Shown: positions 42,075 through 52,999 of the stretch, piece by piece
How the letters are laid out: each line of letters begins with the position of its first letter
How positions within the stretch are numbered: position 1 is the first letter of the stretch
Source of the DNA: Gracilaria vermiculophylla
Taxonomy: Eukaryota; Rhodophyta; Florideophyceae; Gracilariales; Gracilariaceae
NCBI GenBank assembly: GCA_019155205.2
Contig: JAHNZQ020003146.1
Span: 84,433 to 148,432 of the forward strand
DNA: 64,000 nt
Reading direction: 5' to 3'
The notes under the pieces: model-generated
Told to the model about the DNA's origin: nothing
The model's input: the letters and a program-made list of their open reading frames with translations, nothing else
The model's database searches: none
Position numbers and translations under genes: made by a program

Positions 42075-43889
42075 CCACCAAAGAGGGTCACGTCATACAT
42101 TCCGGGTATCCTTCTGATTACCGTGCCAGAGACTATGAGTAATCTCAACGGACTTAGCTCACTATTCGGCCCTCCGAACCAAAAGCATCCCAAATGCTAC
42201 ATGTACCACAGTACTGAGCGGTTCTTGTTCTGACCGCTGCGATTGTCTGCGTGTAAATTTAAGCACTTGTTCTCTGCACTGGGGAACCCAGAAAGACGAT
42301 GTTGCTTGAGAGTGTGATGCACCATTGATTCTACCTCATTAGGAGTTTTGTTATTAGGCCAGTGACCTTCCGGAAGTCCATACACATAACATATTATCCT
42401 ACAACTGTTGTAAACTCCAAAGAAGTCAAACTTCAAACCAGTTACGAAATGTAGCTGCCCTGGTTGCCGCAGCAGATGAGGCAGTAACACTTTCTCAGCG
42501 AAATCAAATACCAGATGAATGAGGTTCGCGGAGGGCGCGCTTTGCGTGGCAGACACTACTGCTCTGTACAGTTTGAACTCATTGAAAGTTTCCATACGAT
42601 GTCTTCTCCTCGCTGCCAAAAGTGTCTCTTTGAGATTTGCGTTGGTAGTAATTGATGGTGAATTTAGCAATGTAGTACACTGATCACAGAAGTCACTGCC
42701 TGATTTAAGGATCCTTAACGTGGGACAGTACCTTGCCCACACACGCAAGAAGGCTGCTTGAGAAAGCGCATTGTTTGGTCTTCTGAACCGCGAATGCATT
42801 ATAGCAGCAGAGAGAATTTCGTCCCATCTATCGGTGTACATGTTATAGACATGCTCCTTCCTATTATCACTCGGTAGCCATTGAAGTGGCGATTCATCCG
42901 CAGAATAACGTACGGTTGGACATGAAAATGCATGAACTTCACAATACCGGTACAGGAACGCCGACGCGACTCTGCTTTGTATTGTGATATGCCATTTTCT
43001 TCCTTTATCGTGCTGGTTACTATGCATCTGGAACTCCGGGTTAGTTGAAATCTCTACGGCGAAATGCTGAATTGTTCTTGTGTACAACTGAACTACAGCA
43101 GCGAAGCCAAACTTACACACCAGAGTACCTCGAAGAGCATATCTGGTAGTTGCGTTTCCTTGTGACGAGCTTACACGGCGCCGCTTTCGTTTTCGATTTT
43201 GCACTCTCTGAGGTTCCCACTCCATAAGCTCGTTCGAAGCACCTGGCGGCGACGATGAAGAAAGAAGCATTGCACGCACTGATTTACTTCTTCCATCTTG
43301 TGAAAGGTTTGCAAAACTCTGGGCAAGAGGAAAGAACGTTTCTGACACACATTTTGGTTCGCAGAGACATTGACTTTGCATGTGTTTCAAATGACGACGA
43401 GCACTCTGCGTTCTACCAGAAACTGTTTGTGTGTCAGATTCGGTGTCTTCTGAATCATATGTTTGCAGATTAGGGACTTGTGCAGTTCTTTCTTCATCAT
43501 TTTGAGAGTCATGGTGTGAAAAAGAGTCGTTTGTGTCCGATGAGGTCAGACGTTCGAGGTGCTCCGCAACAAGTTCTTCAAAGTCAATACAATTGTCGTC
43601 CATTACCAGAGGGTGAAACTGTGGTTAAGAGGCACTCAAATCGTGAACAACGCGAGAACAGGTACCGAAAAAAAAGAATGACGGTTTTCTTCCTCTTGCC
43701 GGCCGTTTTGAGAAACGCGGTCTAGGCGACACAAGTTGCTTCATCTGTCAATTGCGCAGCAACTACTTGGCCAATTCCTTTCATTTTGGTGTCATTGTCG
43801 AGCTCCGACTGAGCTGATGACGACAGTGTGTGTATCTCACATTGCTTACGGAGAGCCATTGTGAGTATTTGAAATGGTTTGTCTCATAT

Positions 43890-43920
43890 TATGAGGTCAA
43901 ATTGACCTCATATGAGATCA
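43890..43920 (+). repeat. Left terminal inverted repeat of the piggyBac copy
   Basis: TATGAGGTCAAATTGACCTC is itself an imperfect palindrome (TGAGGTCA / TGACCTCA). It matches the right end in inverted orientation over about 30 bp with a few differences and one gap. Confidence 0.7.
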
Positions 43921-44056
43921 GCGCACCATCACGCAAAATAAAAAATAAAAAATTGGAATTTGACCCGTAGGCCAATATTTTGGAAATCTTAAATTTAAAA
44001 ACCTGTTATCCAGGATTGCCTGTGAACAATAAATAGTTGTAGAACACGCCCTGAGC

Positions 44057-44127
44057 TATTACAGCAGCTCAGTGGTCATCAGACTACATGCGAGCAACTA
44101 ATCCTGAGTTCGAACCTCGCTGAGTTT
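44057..44127 (+). other. tRNA-like segment (possible SINE or tRNA pseudogene)
   Basis: AGCTCAGTGG (44066-44075) resembles a Pol III A box/D arm, and GTTCGAACC (44108-44116) a B box/T loop, with nearly tRNA spacing. A T stem of four pairs forms, but D, anticodon and acceptor stems do not close well. A-rich sequence follows. It is tRNA-derived at best, lying between the piggyBac left end and the transposase 3' end. Confidence 0.4.
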
Positions 44128-44402
44128 CTAAAAACACAAAAACTCCTTCGGGAGCTCGACTAATTCTAATAATATTAAAACTCTCAGAACGTTTTCAACA
44201 CCCACTTGAACAGCAGACAGAATAAGGTGACATCTGTTAAAGATGCAGTTTCGTAATAGAGTTTAAATAATCTAGCAAGTCTAAATAGCGCGGATTGAAT
44301 TAGTAGGCGGCTTAAGGTAACAGAACTTTTGCTAAATAATTGCATTGAAATGTTGCATTTCACTTAAAAAAACGAATGTTGTCAACATTGTTTACATTTC
44401 TT

Positions 44403-46504
44403 TTAGATACTATGCTTACCTATTCCGTGACACTCCTCAATGTGTTTCATAAAACAATCTTTGTTCGTACCGGTGTGACATAAAAACACTTCTTTTTCTT
44501 TCCTTGAATAGCATCTAGAACATAAAAACTTCAATTTCGTATTACCTCTGCAATAATTGCATCGTCCTTGATATAAATCTTTTGTAATCATTCCATTTCT
44601 TGTTTTCCTTCTTCTGTTGGTTTGCATTAAATGCAAGCCAGTGCCAGCAGACATTGGTTGTTCAGTATTGTTTTCATTTTCCGGTTCATTTCTTTTCATT
44701 AAACCAGTCGTGTCCCAAGTATTGTCTATTAATTCATCTGCCAACTCACAATAAAATTGATGGGGACTTTTAACGCTCCTGTTTCCATTTGCTGCCTTAT
44801 ACAGTTTCCAGGCATCCACAATGAAAATTGCTAAAAGAGAGCAATTGACTCGAAATGACCACTCTTTCACTTCTATTTTCTTTTCCAGATTTAAATCATC
44901 TTGTCGTCATCTATTATAGCGGTCGATCATGGAGCATGTTTTCTAGTATTCTTTACAAATCTCAGGAATTGCAACCTCAAATTCCATTTTCTTAGAAATA
45001 GTTGCCTCCCGTCTCCATCTCTCCCTAACAATAGGAGTACCAGGATTAACTGTGCCCGAGGTTGAAATAAAGTACTTTCTATCTCGATCCATCCACATTA
45101 CGGCCATCATGTCACTATTAGGGACGCTTCCTTTTGAAATCATAGATATAAAGTCGCCTCTGTTTCTTAAAGTGAATTCAGATAAGTGTTTCATAGGAAA
45201 CCCCCGAAATGCATTTTTGATTACTCCAGTTAATCTCAACCCTTTTCCATGAGTGCTTCAGCGGTATTGACGGATGCAAAAAAAGAATCAGCGCATACCA
45301 AACGATCTGATCCAAACCACGGTTGTACTAAACGGAGTAGAATAGCCGTTCCATGAGCAATATTGGAATCAAAATCCTGTTCCAGATCATTAGCACCCAT
45401 ATTGAGTTTAATATTCAGCATTATACCACTTCGTCCGCAACAGACAACTTTCATTTCAAGACCATTTTCGGGCTTTCTATCCAACGCGGTGTATTGTGGA
45501 AGCCCCACATCAATCCAATGACCTCCTAATCCGTACCACAGTGACATTCCTTCGTCAACACATAAAGCGTGTGATGGCGTGACAAAAGAACGGCGATGAT
45601 TATTGACCGCTTTCACAAAATCGGCTATAAACGAACATCTCTCGATTCCTTGCTCTTCAGTCACACCATTTCCACTGAAACATATGCAACTTCTAAGCGA
45701 TTCAAATCGGTTGCGTGACATACCAAGCCCAATTTTTTGTTGTGGAATGAACTTAGAAAAAGGCTCAATACTCCAAAGATCACGTCTGTTCGAGAACTCA
45801 ATACGAGTCATTAAAATGAGAACGCCGAAAATTTTAAGCACCTCCCCTCCTGACGTCCTCCGAGCGCCTTCGCTTTCCAGTCGGATATTTGTTCTGCTCA
45901 CGATAAGTTCCTAATGAGGCATGGGAAATATTCAGACAAAGAAATCCAATGCAGTCATTCCTGAAGGAACGTGACGGGGTGAGATAAAATCTCCTGATGG
46001 ACCAATAACTTTCCACTGATGTATTTGCATACAACCATTCAGAGGACTCAACGTCGTACAGGTTTCCCATTTTCGACCATGAGCAATAGTTGATTGGCAG
46101 GTTGTATGCAGATTTTGATCATCTGGTTGCTCTTGCAAAATTTGCATATTAGGTGGTGTATTAATCGCTTCTTCTTCAGCAGGTTCGATGATACTCGCGT
46201 CAATCGACTGATTTTGTTCTTCTGCAGCATTCGGGGTCTCTTCAACACCAGTACCGAGTTTAACACTTGATAAAGGTAGAGTAACTTCTTTCTCACGATT
46301 GGGTAAACTAAAGTTTACCGTCAAGAATGTCAGATTTCGATTGTTGATCCTGCGAACATCAACGTTTTGAACTATTCCTCTGACCATTGTGGACTTCCAC
46401 AAAGATCCATAGTATCGTTTACATTCCGCGTCACTGGTAACCAGGCGAGCGTGGCTGTTGACAGTTGTTCCAGCAGTTCTGCGAGGATCTGTGGACGATG
46501 CCAT
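44403..46504 (-). pseudogene. piggyBac transposase (DDE_Tnp_1_7), several stops and a frameshift
   Basis: The N-terminal frame (46504-45932) is acidic with a promoter-proximal ATG. After two stops the DDE domain continues in frame (45901-45236): IFGVLILMTRIEFSNRRDLWS, ALCVDEGMSLWYG (Asp), LVCADSFFASVNTAEAL (Asp). A frameshift near 45238 leads to MMAVMWMDRDRKYFIST, then MIDRYN (third Asp) between stops, KEWSFRVNCSLLAIFIVDAW, and a Cys/His C-terminal finger (CNYCRGNTKLKFLCSRCYS ... HIEECH) typical of piggyBac. It would cut and paste at TTAA sites; this copy is dead. Confidence 0.82.
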
Positions 46505-46677
46505 AGTTTACGAATGTTGTTGACGGCTCTGATTGATGTATCAGTCACAATTCACCCTTTGTTGCTGTGGACACAGTTCAGCGCTGCCTGCGTCGACAAC
46601 ATGATAAGGATATCAGAACAAAAAAAAAATTGGGAAAAGTTTTAATGTTTTCACCTAATTACAAAGTAATTAAAATA

Positions 46678-46709
46678 GACCTCATATTAGGTCATTTGAC
46701 CTCATATGA
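46678..46709 (-). repeat. Right terminal inverted repeat of the piggyBac copy
   Basis: GACCTCATATTAGGTCATTTGACCTCATATGA, reversed, matches the left end. It too contains a palindromic pair of TGAGGTCA-like halves. Confidence 0.7.
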
Positions 46710-47159
46710 AGTCGCTGGTCAGATAGACACTAGGGAGCGCTCCATAAAGCACCCAGGAACACTTGTTATCGGCGTCGCTGTTCCTGGGGCATCCGTTCTT
46801 CGTCACAGGTTATGGGCCCAGAGACGTCTGAAATCTCTTCAAGACTCTCAAGATTCTTGAGACAACAGCACAGATCAAAAGACGACAACCATATGCAAAG
46901 CCTTCTTCAAAACTGTTACACTATTCAACAACAACAATCCTCCTTCAGCCTCTAAGCCGCTGAACCATCTTCTACACAACGTCTCTCAAACATGGAATCT
47001 CTTTCTCAACCAAAACTGTCTTATACCAATTTAACCATTTGAAAAGACGCTCTCTCTATAAATGCTTCATTATTACACGCAAACGCGCTACTTGAAAATG
47101 ATCTACCTCCACCTCAAGATCTAGCCCTACTGTCTGTTCATAGGAGATAATCCAACAAA
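46710..47159. other. 5' flank of the copia element
   Basis: 450 bp between the piggyBac right end and copia gag. An LTR would be expected here, but no matching repeat was found after the pol end, so no LTR is annotated. Confidence 0.4.
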
Positions 47160-48035
47160 GTGAAGTCACCCATTATGCAAAGCATTCCGGAACATATCAT
47201 TGAAGAACTCTTGACAAACATTGTAGCTCAAAGTCCCTACAGCATAAAACAAATTCTTTCCGCACACGTTCGACAAACAAACACGAAAGATCACGATGCA
47301 GTCGATGCAGAAGCACGAGCTCTCTCATTTACTACAAGCCTGGAGATCAAGGACTACATATCTCAACATCTCAAGATCCACAGCAAAATGCTCAATGCTG
47401 AATTCCCCATTATATATGACGAGAAAACTACTGTCAAGTACCTTGTCTATGGTTGGAAGTTCAACCCTAACCTCTATCATTTGGCCATCGTTATGGCAGG
47501 ATCCCCTTCGCCAACTATTAGAGAATTTACAAACCGCCTCCAACAAGCCATATTACTGCAGAAAGCTATCACGCCAACCCCATCTACTTCGCCTTACACA
47601 TCCTTCACCTCAACACCCACCGCACGCGAGGCCTCTCGTCTTAGTCCTCGTCGCGTTCGCAACAAACCATTCTCAAATCATCCTCGTCCCCAGGGATACA
47701 CTGGAAAGTGGTGTCGTGTACATGGATGGGGCACCCATGGCGATGATGAGTGCACACTACAGAACAAGGCAAAAATGGAAGCTCCGGCGTTCGTGGCTGA
47801 ACCGGAGTCGTCCTCGCAGAGCCTTCTCGAGGAGCTTCTGCTACGCATGTCTGCCTTAGAACACAATGTGGATGCTTACCATGCTGTACCCCCCGATGGT
47901 AAGTTCATTCCCGATTCTGGAGCTTATCCTCCACAGGGCTTCACTCCACACCCCACCATGAACTCCATTCAGGACCAGCTTCCACCCTGCCTGCCATTGG
48001 TCACACTTCCTGCATCACGAAACAGGGGTCAATAA
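47160..48035 (+). pseudogene. Copia gag with zinc knuckle and start of protease
   Basis: The frame from 47160 is a 291-residue gag: an N-terminal capsid part (SIPEHIIEELLTNIV; LKIHSKMLNAEFPIIYDEKT), a basic stretch, a C-x2-H-x4-H-x4-C zinc knuckle (CRVHGWGTHGDDEC), and the protease active-site motif DSGA (FIPDSGAYPP) near residue 250. The first codon of the frame need not be the true start; an in-frame ATG occurs at residue 6. Confidence 0.75.
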
Positions 48036-48489
48036 CAATTCCAACGACGCATAAACCACTCGTCATCTCCAATGCGGTCCATGCTCCAAACATACGACAG
48101 GATCTCCTTTCCGTCACCTCGCTTGCTCCTAAGTATGGACTCGTCGTCTTCACCCCCTCCAAAGCTGCAGTCATTTGTCCACGCCGACCGCCCCTTAAGT
48201 CTGAAACCATTGCCTGTGCTTTCTTGAGAAACACCAATATGCTCTTAATACTCCCTCCCATGTCTTTGGAACTCGAACGATCCCCCAACGCACAAGTCCC
48301 TCACTTAAGGCCATCAGCCCACAAACATATGTACCCCCGCCAACCCCACCATCTTCCTCCCTGCTACAATCCCGCATCCCCAATCTCACCACACTCCCCA
48401 CCCTATCCCTAGAATCGCGATAACCTTGGCTCACTCGCCACCAACCTCCGTCACTTCCCCGTCCTACCTCGAAAATCAAGCATGACTTC

Positions 48490-49065
48490 ATGGTGTGGCA
48501 CATCAAGCTAGGCCAAAACCACCCCCGCACCCTTCAGGTAATGGCCAAACACAATTTCCTTCCAAATCTCCCTCGCAGTCTTCAACACACTCCACCGCAG
48601 CTACACTGTCGCGGATGCCGCGAAGGCAAATCGAAACCCCAACCTCATCGCCGCACAACGCACCATACCTACCGTGGAGTATACATCTCCATCGACACCT
48701 GTGGCCCACTTCAAACTCTCTCCAGACAAGGGAACCGCCACGTACTTGTTGCCATCAATATGGCATCCCGCTTCTTTCATATAAAATTCCTCAAAACCCG
48801 CTCCGAAGCGCTGACCCACCTTCTCGACATTCTCACCCTCATCTATGCTACCTACAATCGACACCCACTCCATCTCGTTAGTGACGACTCCAAAGAACTA
48901 ACATCTCGATTCTTTCAAAAGGCTCTCACCATGCGTGGCATTCGTTTCCATCCCACAGTTCCACACTCCCCACAAGAAAATTCGATAACCGAACGGGTCA
49001 ATTGCTCACTCCTCAGCACTACCCGTGCCTCTGTGGTTCACAGTCGCCTTCTAAATTCGTACTAG
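48490..49065 (+). pseudogene. Copia integrase
   Basis: It begins with the GAG-pre-integrase module (WHIKLGQNHPRTLQVMAKH, then CRGCREGKSKP) and continues into the rve core with Asp in YISIDTCGPLQ, Asp in LVSDDSKELTSRFF, and Glu in SPQENSITERVN. All three acidic residues are present. The frame ends at a stop (49063-49065), before the C-terminal part. Confidence 0.82.
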
Positions 49066-49137
49066 CAAGATGCCGCCACCGATGCTGCCTTCAAGTACAA
49101 TCTCACATTCCACTCGTCTGTCATAAACATCCCATAT

Positions 49138-50359
49138 ATGCTCTGGTATGGTCAACCTCCCCACCTCTTTCGCCTATTCACTTTTGGAGAACTTGGCAAA
49201 ATTCCACGGCTACAGCACTACAAAAAGAAACTTCACGGACGAACTGATCCGGTTTTTTACCTTCACCATACGAGCCCTACGTACATTAAGGTATGCAACA
49301 TCCTCCTCAACCGCGAGCAAATCTGCTGCACCATCGATTTCCAAATCTATAACCCCAACGCTGATCTATGCACCGTCTTTGCTCGGGCCTTTCGCGGAAT
49401 TCCGTCCATTATCACACCCAGCGCGCTACCCCCTACATCACGGCATCAAGCGGCGAAATATCCCGACTCTTACAAGTGGGCAGCTGCTCACAACCAGGAA
49501 CTGGACCAACTAGATGACATGGGTGCCATACATTGGACCTCCGATGTCCCTCACAACGTCCGCCCTATTTCGACCACAGTGCAGTACCGCTATAAGACCT
49601 CTCCTGACAACACCATTACAGCCCGCAAAGCTCGCTCTGCAGTGCACGGAGACCTAATGATTCCACATCAACACTTCAACCGTGCTTGCACAGCATCTTA
49701 CAACGTTGACAAAACAACAACTCGCATCATGCTCTCACTTGCAGCAGAGCATCAACTCTGTCTCGAACACTTTGACATCAAAGAAGCGTATCTCCATCAA
49801 AATTACTATCTTAATCACACTGTGTACATTTGACGGCCACCGCGCTTGGGCGACAGCTTCAAACCCCCACATGCAGTTGGAAAACTCATTGGCAACCTCT
49901 ATGGCACGCCATCTGCTTCATTCCTATACACCAAAGGTCGCTATGCTCAACTCACCACCCAAGGGTACCAAGCTCTCAAATCCGATCCAAATTTTTTTCT
50001 CAAGCAATCACGTCAGGGCCGGACTATCGTCGGAATCACCACCGACGGCATCGGACGACCGCTCACTCGACAAACTGCACACTACTCTGCAGGCAAAGTA
50101 CACCGTGAAACGGCTTGGTAAGCCCACAAAGTACATCAGGTGGAACATTGAATACACTGCTTCAGGTTTACGCGTACACCAGAACCACTTCATCCACGAA
50201 ATAGCGGAGATACTTCGACTCCGGCACAGCAATCCGGTCAGTACATTATATACAGACGGCCTGAATCCCCAAATACCGCTCCCATCCGAGCCCATCTCCA
50301 ACGAAGTCCACAAACTTTATCGTGAAACCCTTGGAACCATCCGCTACATCGCCGATTAA
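49138..50359 (+). pseudogene. Copia reverse transcriptase (RVT_2), inactive
   Basis: Two overlapping frames encode it: PDSYKWAAAHNQELDQLDDMGAIHW, then HFDIKEAYLHQN (catalytic Asp of the D-x-K-x-A-Y motif), and LIGNLYGTPSASFLYTKG. The YVDD site should follow QSRQGRTIVGI but reads TTDG, so catalysis is lost. The thumb/connection follows in frame 2 (GKPTKYIRWNIEYTASGLRVHQNHFIHEIAE). Confidence 0.8.
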
Positions 50360-50434
50360 ACCCACCTCGACATTGACTTTCTGACCAGCGCCCTTGCTTG
50401 TTCTCAACGGAATCCAACACATCATGATTAGCTA

Positions 50435-50905
50435 ATGCTCAAGCGACTCGTCCGCTACCTCTACTGCACTCGCGATGCCGGCTTGCACTTTCGTTTTGGT
50501 CACACGCACTCGCTGGAATGCTATGTTGACGCGGATTATGCCAACAATACCACACACCGCCGCTCTGTTACCACCATTCTGGTCTTCTTAAACGGCACAC
50601 CAATCTCATGGCGTAGTTCTCTACAAGGGATGGTCAGTCTGTCAATGTGTGATGCGGAATATATTGCCGCGTCTCATGCCGTACAAGAAGTTATATGGAC
50701 ACGCAACTTTATAACCGAACTCTATCATCGATGTGACGCCGCTACTCCGCTCAAGATCGATAATCAAGCTGCTGTGTTGAATTTCAATCTTTACAGCGCC
50801 TAAAAAGCCACGAAACTACATCGATATTCACTATTACTTTATCCTGGACGCAGTACTGCGCCAAGATGTCTGCTTTCATCACATACCGTCAAGCGCTCTT
50901 GCCGT
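50435..50905 (+). pseudogene. Copia RNase H
   Basis: The sequence reads LVRYLYCTRDAGLHF, LECYVDADYANNTTHRRSVTTILVFLNGTPISWRSSLQGMVSLSMCDAEYIAASHAVQEVIW, and after a frame change YIDIHYYFILDAVLRQDVCF, the canonical copia RNase H blocks. It fades out near 50905. Confidence 0.85.
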
Positions 50906-51090
50906 ATAACATCATGCAACTCTGTTACAGTATTCAACTGCCTTCCACCACAGTTCGATTTCCAAACTAGTATATCCCACAGCCTATTGATTGGTTTTAG
51001 GTCTAAAGAACGCGGAAAACGCGCTAGCCACTCAATTACATCAATATTGTAAGAAACCAAACAGTCTATTCTGTGTGCTTTGCGTTGTGG
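50890..51090 (-). pseudogene. Tc1/mariner transposase C-terminal scrap
   Basis: The minus strand reads NIDVIEWLARFPRSLDLKPINRLWDILVWKSN, then LNTVTELHDVIRQE, matching the WPaxSPDLNPIENLWD... block of Tc1 transposases. The catalytic Glu of that block appears as Asn/Arg, so it is dead. It abuts copia RNase H directly. Confidence 0.65.
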
Positions 51091-52999
51091 ATAAAAGCAT
51101 TTGCCAGCTCAAGTATTCAATCACTATCGTACATTTCAAAAACAAAGAGTAGCAAGAACTTTACGAACGTAGTTTTGTAGCTTTCCGCGTATTGTAAACC
51201 TTTTCAAACGACTATATTTGTTTGTGCATTCCTAGAAAATGTTACCTAAATCTTACAAAAATCATCTTACATTTTCCATTTAACACATAATTCTTCATGG
51301 ACACTTATGTCATGCCCGTAGTCTAGAGCAACGGCTTCAAGCGGATGTACCGAAGATTTTATTCATAGAAGGTTTGAGAGCCATGGGTTTAGTAATGTAA
51401 AACATTTCATTTTCTCTGGCAAGGGGTGTGTCAGAAGGATCTTTACCAAAGAATGGCACCTTTATAAGTTGGTCATGGAAGGCCTAAAAAGGATATAGAG
51501 CGTGGTACGCGTAAGAAGTTCGGCACCAATTTGGGAGTTTTTACTACTTTGGTGTTTTCATTTTGGCCCTGATACTAAATGGTTTCAGAGAATGCCCTTT
51601 GCAGGTGTGCATGAATTTAATTTAATATCTTAAAAAAATATATAGTGAGCACTACTGAAGTGCGCGTGACCTCGCGGTCCCGCGTTCGGAAGTAATCCAA
51701 CCACGTGTGGCTCTTAATACAAATGCCCTCGCTGGGTTACGACTCCTCGCGGAGAGTATCCACAAAAGGATCATTTTATTTATTCTTTTTGGAGCGCTCT
51801 GGTTATGTGCAACAATCTGCCCTTGTGGTTTGTAACGCTGTTTAATAACTGTTTATGTATCCTATCGAGGACAGATCTTCGCCCGTGCATAGTAATATTT
51901 TCCATTTTGTTCCCCCCTGGTTTCTTTGAGTTTTTACCTACGTGTGCATGAACCTCCCCACCTTTGTTGCTGGCTGCTTTTCCATTTCCAGATTCGTGCA
52001 CTGTATACACCAACATTGGGACCCAGAAGCAATATCGGAAAACTGCCTTTGTAGGTTTTTCCTGAATCATCTTCAGAATTCTGCTCCAAGTTTAGGAGGA
52101 ACAGAGATATCTGTTTATTAGCTTAGTTTTAAGAGAAAAAGGCTCGGAACAGCTAGAGGTGCATTTTCCGCTGCCGGGTTTTTTCTATAAACCCCGCACT
52201 GAAAGCCATCTGGGCTATTCAAATAAAGTTTCGTTTCTTCAATGATTACATTTCCAGTCCCCTCTGAGTACTTCAATGTATCATGCGTCATATACCATTT
52301 TATCCCGCAGTATTTTTTTATTTCTGAAAGTAAAGGAGGGCATTTTTTCTTTACGTGATTTATACTTCGATTTTAATTCAATGTCCCACAGATATTAGAA
52401 GAGGGAACAAGCAAATATCGTGCTTGGAGGATAGAATATGACGAATTTCACATCGTCACCGTCTACTTTAGCACAGAATGCGCCACGAAACAGCCATTGT
52501 GGTACGTCGACAAGCGCACATAGAACCAGTTGGTAGATACAAGGCGCGCAACGGTTCTCGAAAGCACAGGACCAGCTGCGCCTAGACGGAGAGACCAAAT
52601 GGTATGCAGAATGATATAAACAGCATTGGAACGTTTATAGGCCCTGAATGGCCGACTGCTAAGATCTCTACATTTTTAATTTATTTTTTTATGATTTGTT
52701 GAGTTATGCGTACTTTTTTATGCTCTTTGAATACGTTCCTTGAGTTTAGCGTTACTTTGCGGCCCACTTTGATACCCTCATGGTAATCTGCGAAAGTCAT
52801 TTTTGTCAGTATCATAGCCTACTCAGTATCGAAGCTTTGGACACGTACACGTGATCGAATCTTCGAGACGTTTCCTTTGAAAGGACACCTGCTCTCGTGA
52901 TAGGACAACTGTCTTTGTGCCTTTTCATATATGACTCACTAGAGGGCCAACGTAGAGAACCCTCTCCTGGACCTTGTTTTTGAAGGTTCGATAGTCTAT
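51091..52999. other. AT-rich stretch, no recognised gene
   Basis: Only short frames occur. A minus-strand frame at 52395-52598 has coding-like composition but no recognisable motif. A TATATAAAA box lies at about 52996-53005, at the border with the next region. Confidence 0.4.

Larger units (their letters stand above)
41450..43603 (-). pseudogene. DUF7869-type gene (probable transposon protein) broken by an LTR insertion
   Basis: From ATG 43603 a 468-codon frame encodes an acidic then basic N-terminus, a Cys-containing middle (SGSDFCDQCTTLL), and VYGLPEGHWPNNKTPNEVESMV...LNLHADNRSGQNKN, which fits the large DUF7869-type families of putative RNase H-fold transposon proteins. A TAG at 42197-42199 ends it, but the same frame reads on (LRLLIVSGTVIRRIPGMYDVTLFG) to the assembly gap. 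Beyond gap and LTR the expected C-terminal part resumes (DVEWIDWKKILMGYYTVPNHF, LSKFHVFKF, then GVMVKALSTDDNWTKYKLI) down to 41450. So one gene is split by an LTR. Whether it was mobile or a host gene is not settled. Confidence 0.6.
43890..46709 (-). mobile_element. piggyBac-type DNA transposon (decayed)
   Basis: Inverted ends TATGAGGTCAAATTGACC... (43890-43920) and its counterpart at 46678-46709 enclose a piggyBac transposase on the minus strand. A clean TTAA target duplication was not seen at these ends, so the true termini may lie slightly outside or have mutated. Confidence 0.7.
47160..50905 (+). mobile_element. Ty1/copia retrotransposon (decayed, LTRs not found)
   Basis: Order on plus: gag with protease, integrase, RT, RNase H, which defines Ty1/copia. 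Frames change three times. The 3' end runs into a Tc1/mariner fragment near 50890-50905, so a 3' LTR is probably lost. Confidence 0.85.

Noticed and set aside
42075..42196. Reading the DNA right of the second gap as LTR
   Set aside because: It does not match the LTR and instead continues the DUF7869-type reading frame.
45902..45934. 27-bp GT...AG segment in the piggyBac transposase read as an intron that would remove two stops
   Set aside because: Far shorter than any credible intron, and the gene has other stops and a frameshift, so decay is the simpler reading.
51655..51730. Possible tRNA (contains GCGTTCGGA and a GC-rich arm)
   Set aside because: No consistent A box, acceptor stem or T stem could be folded.
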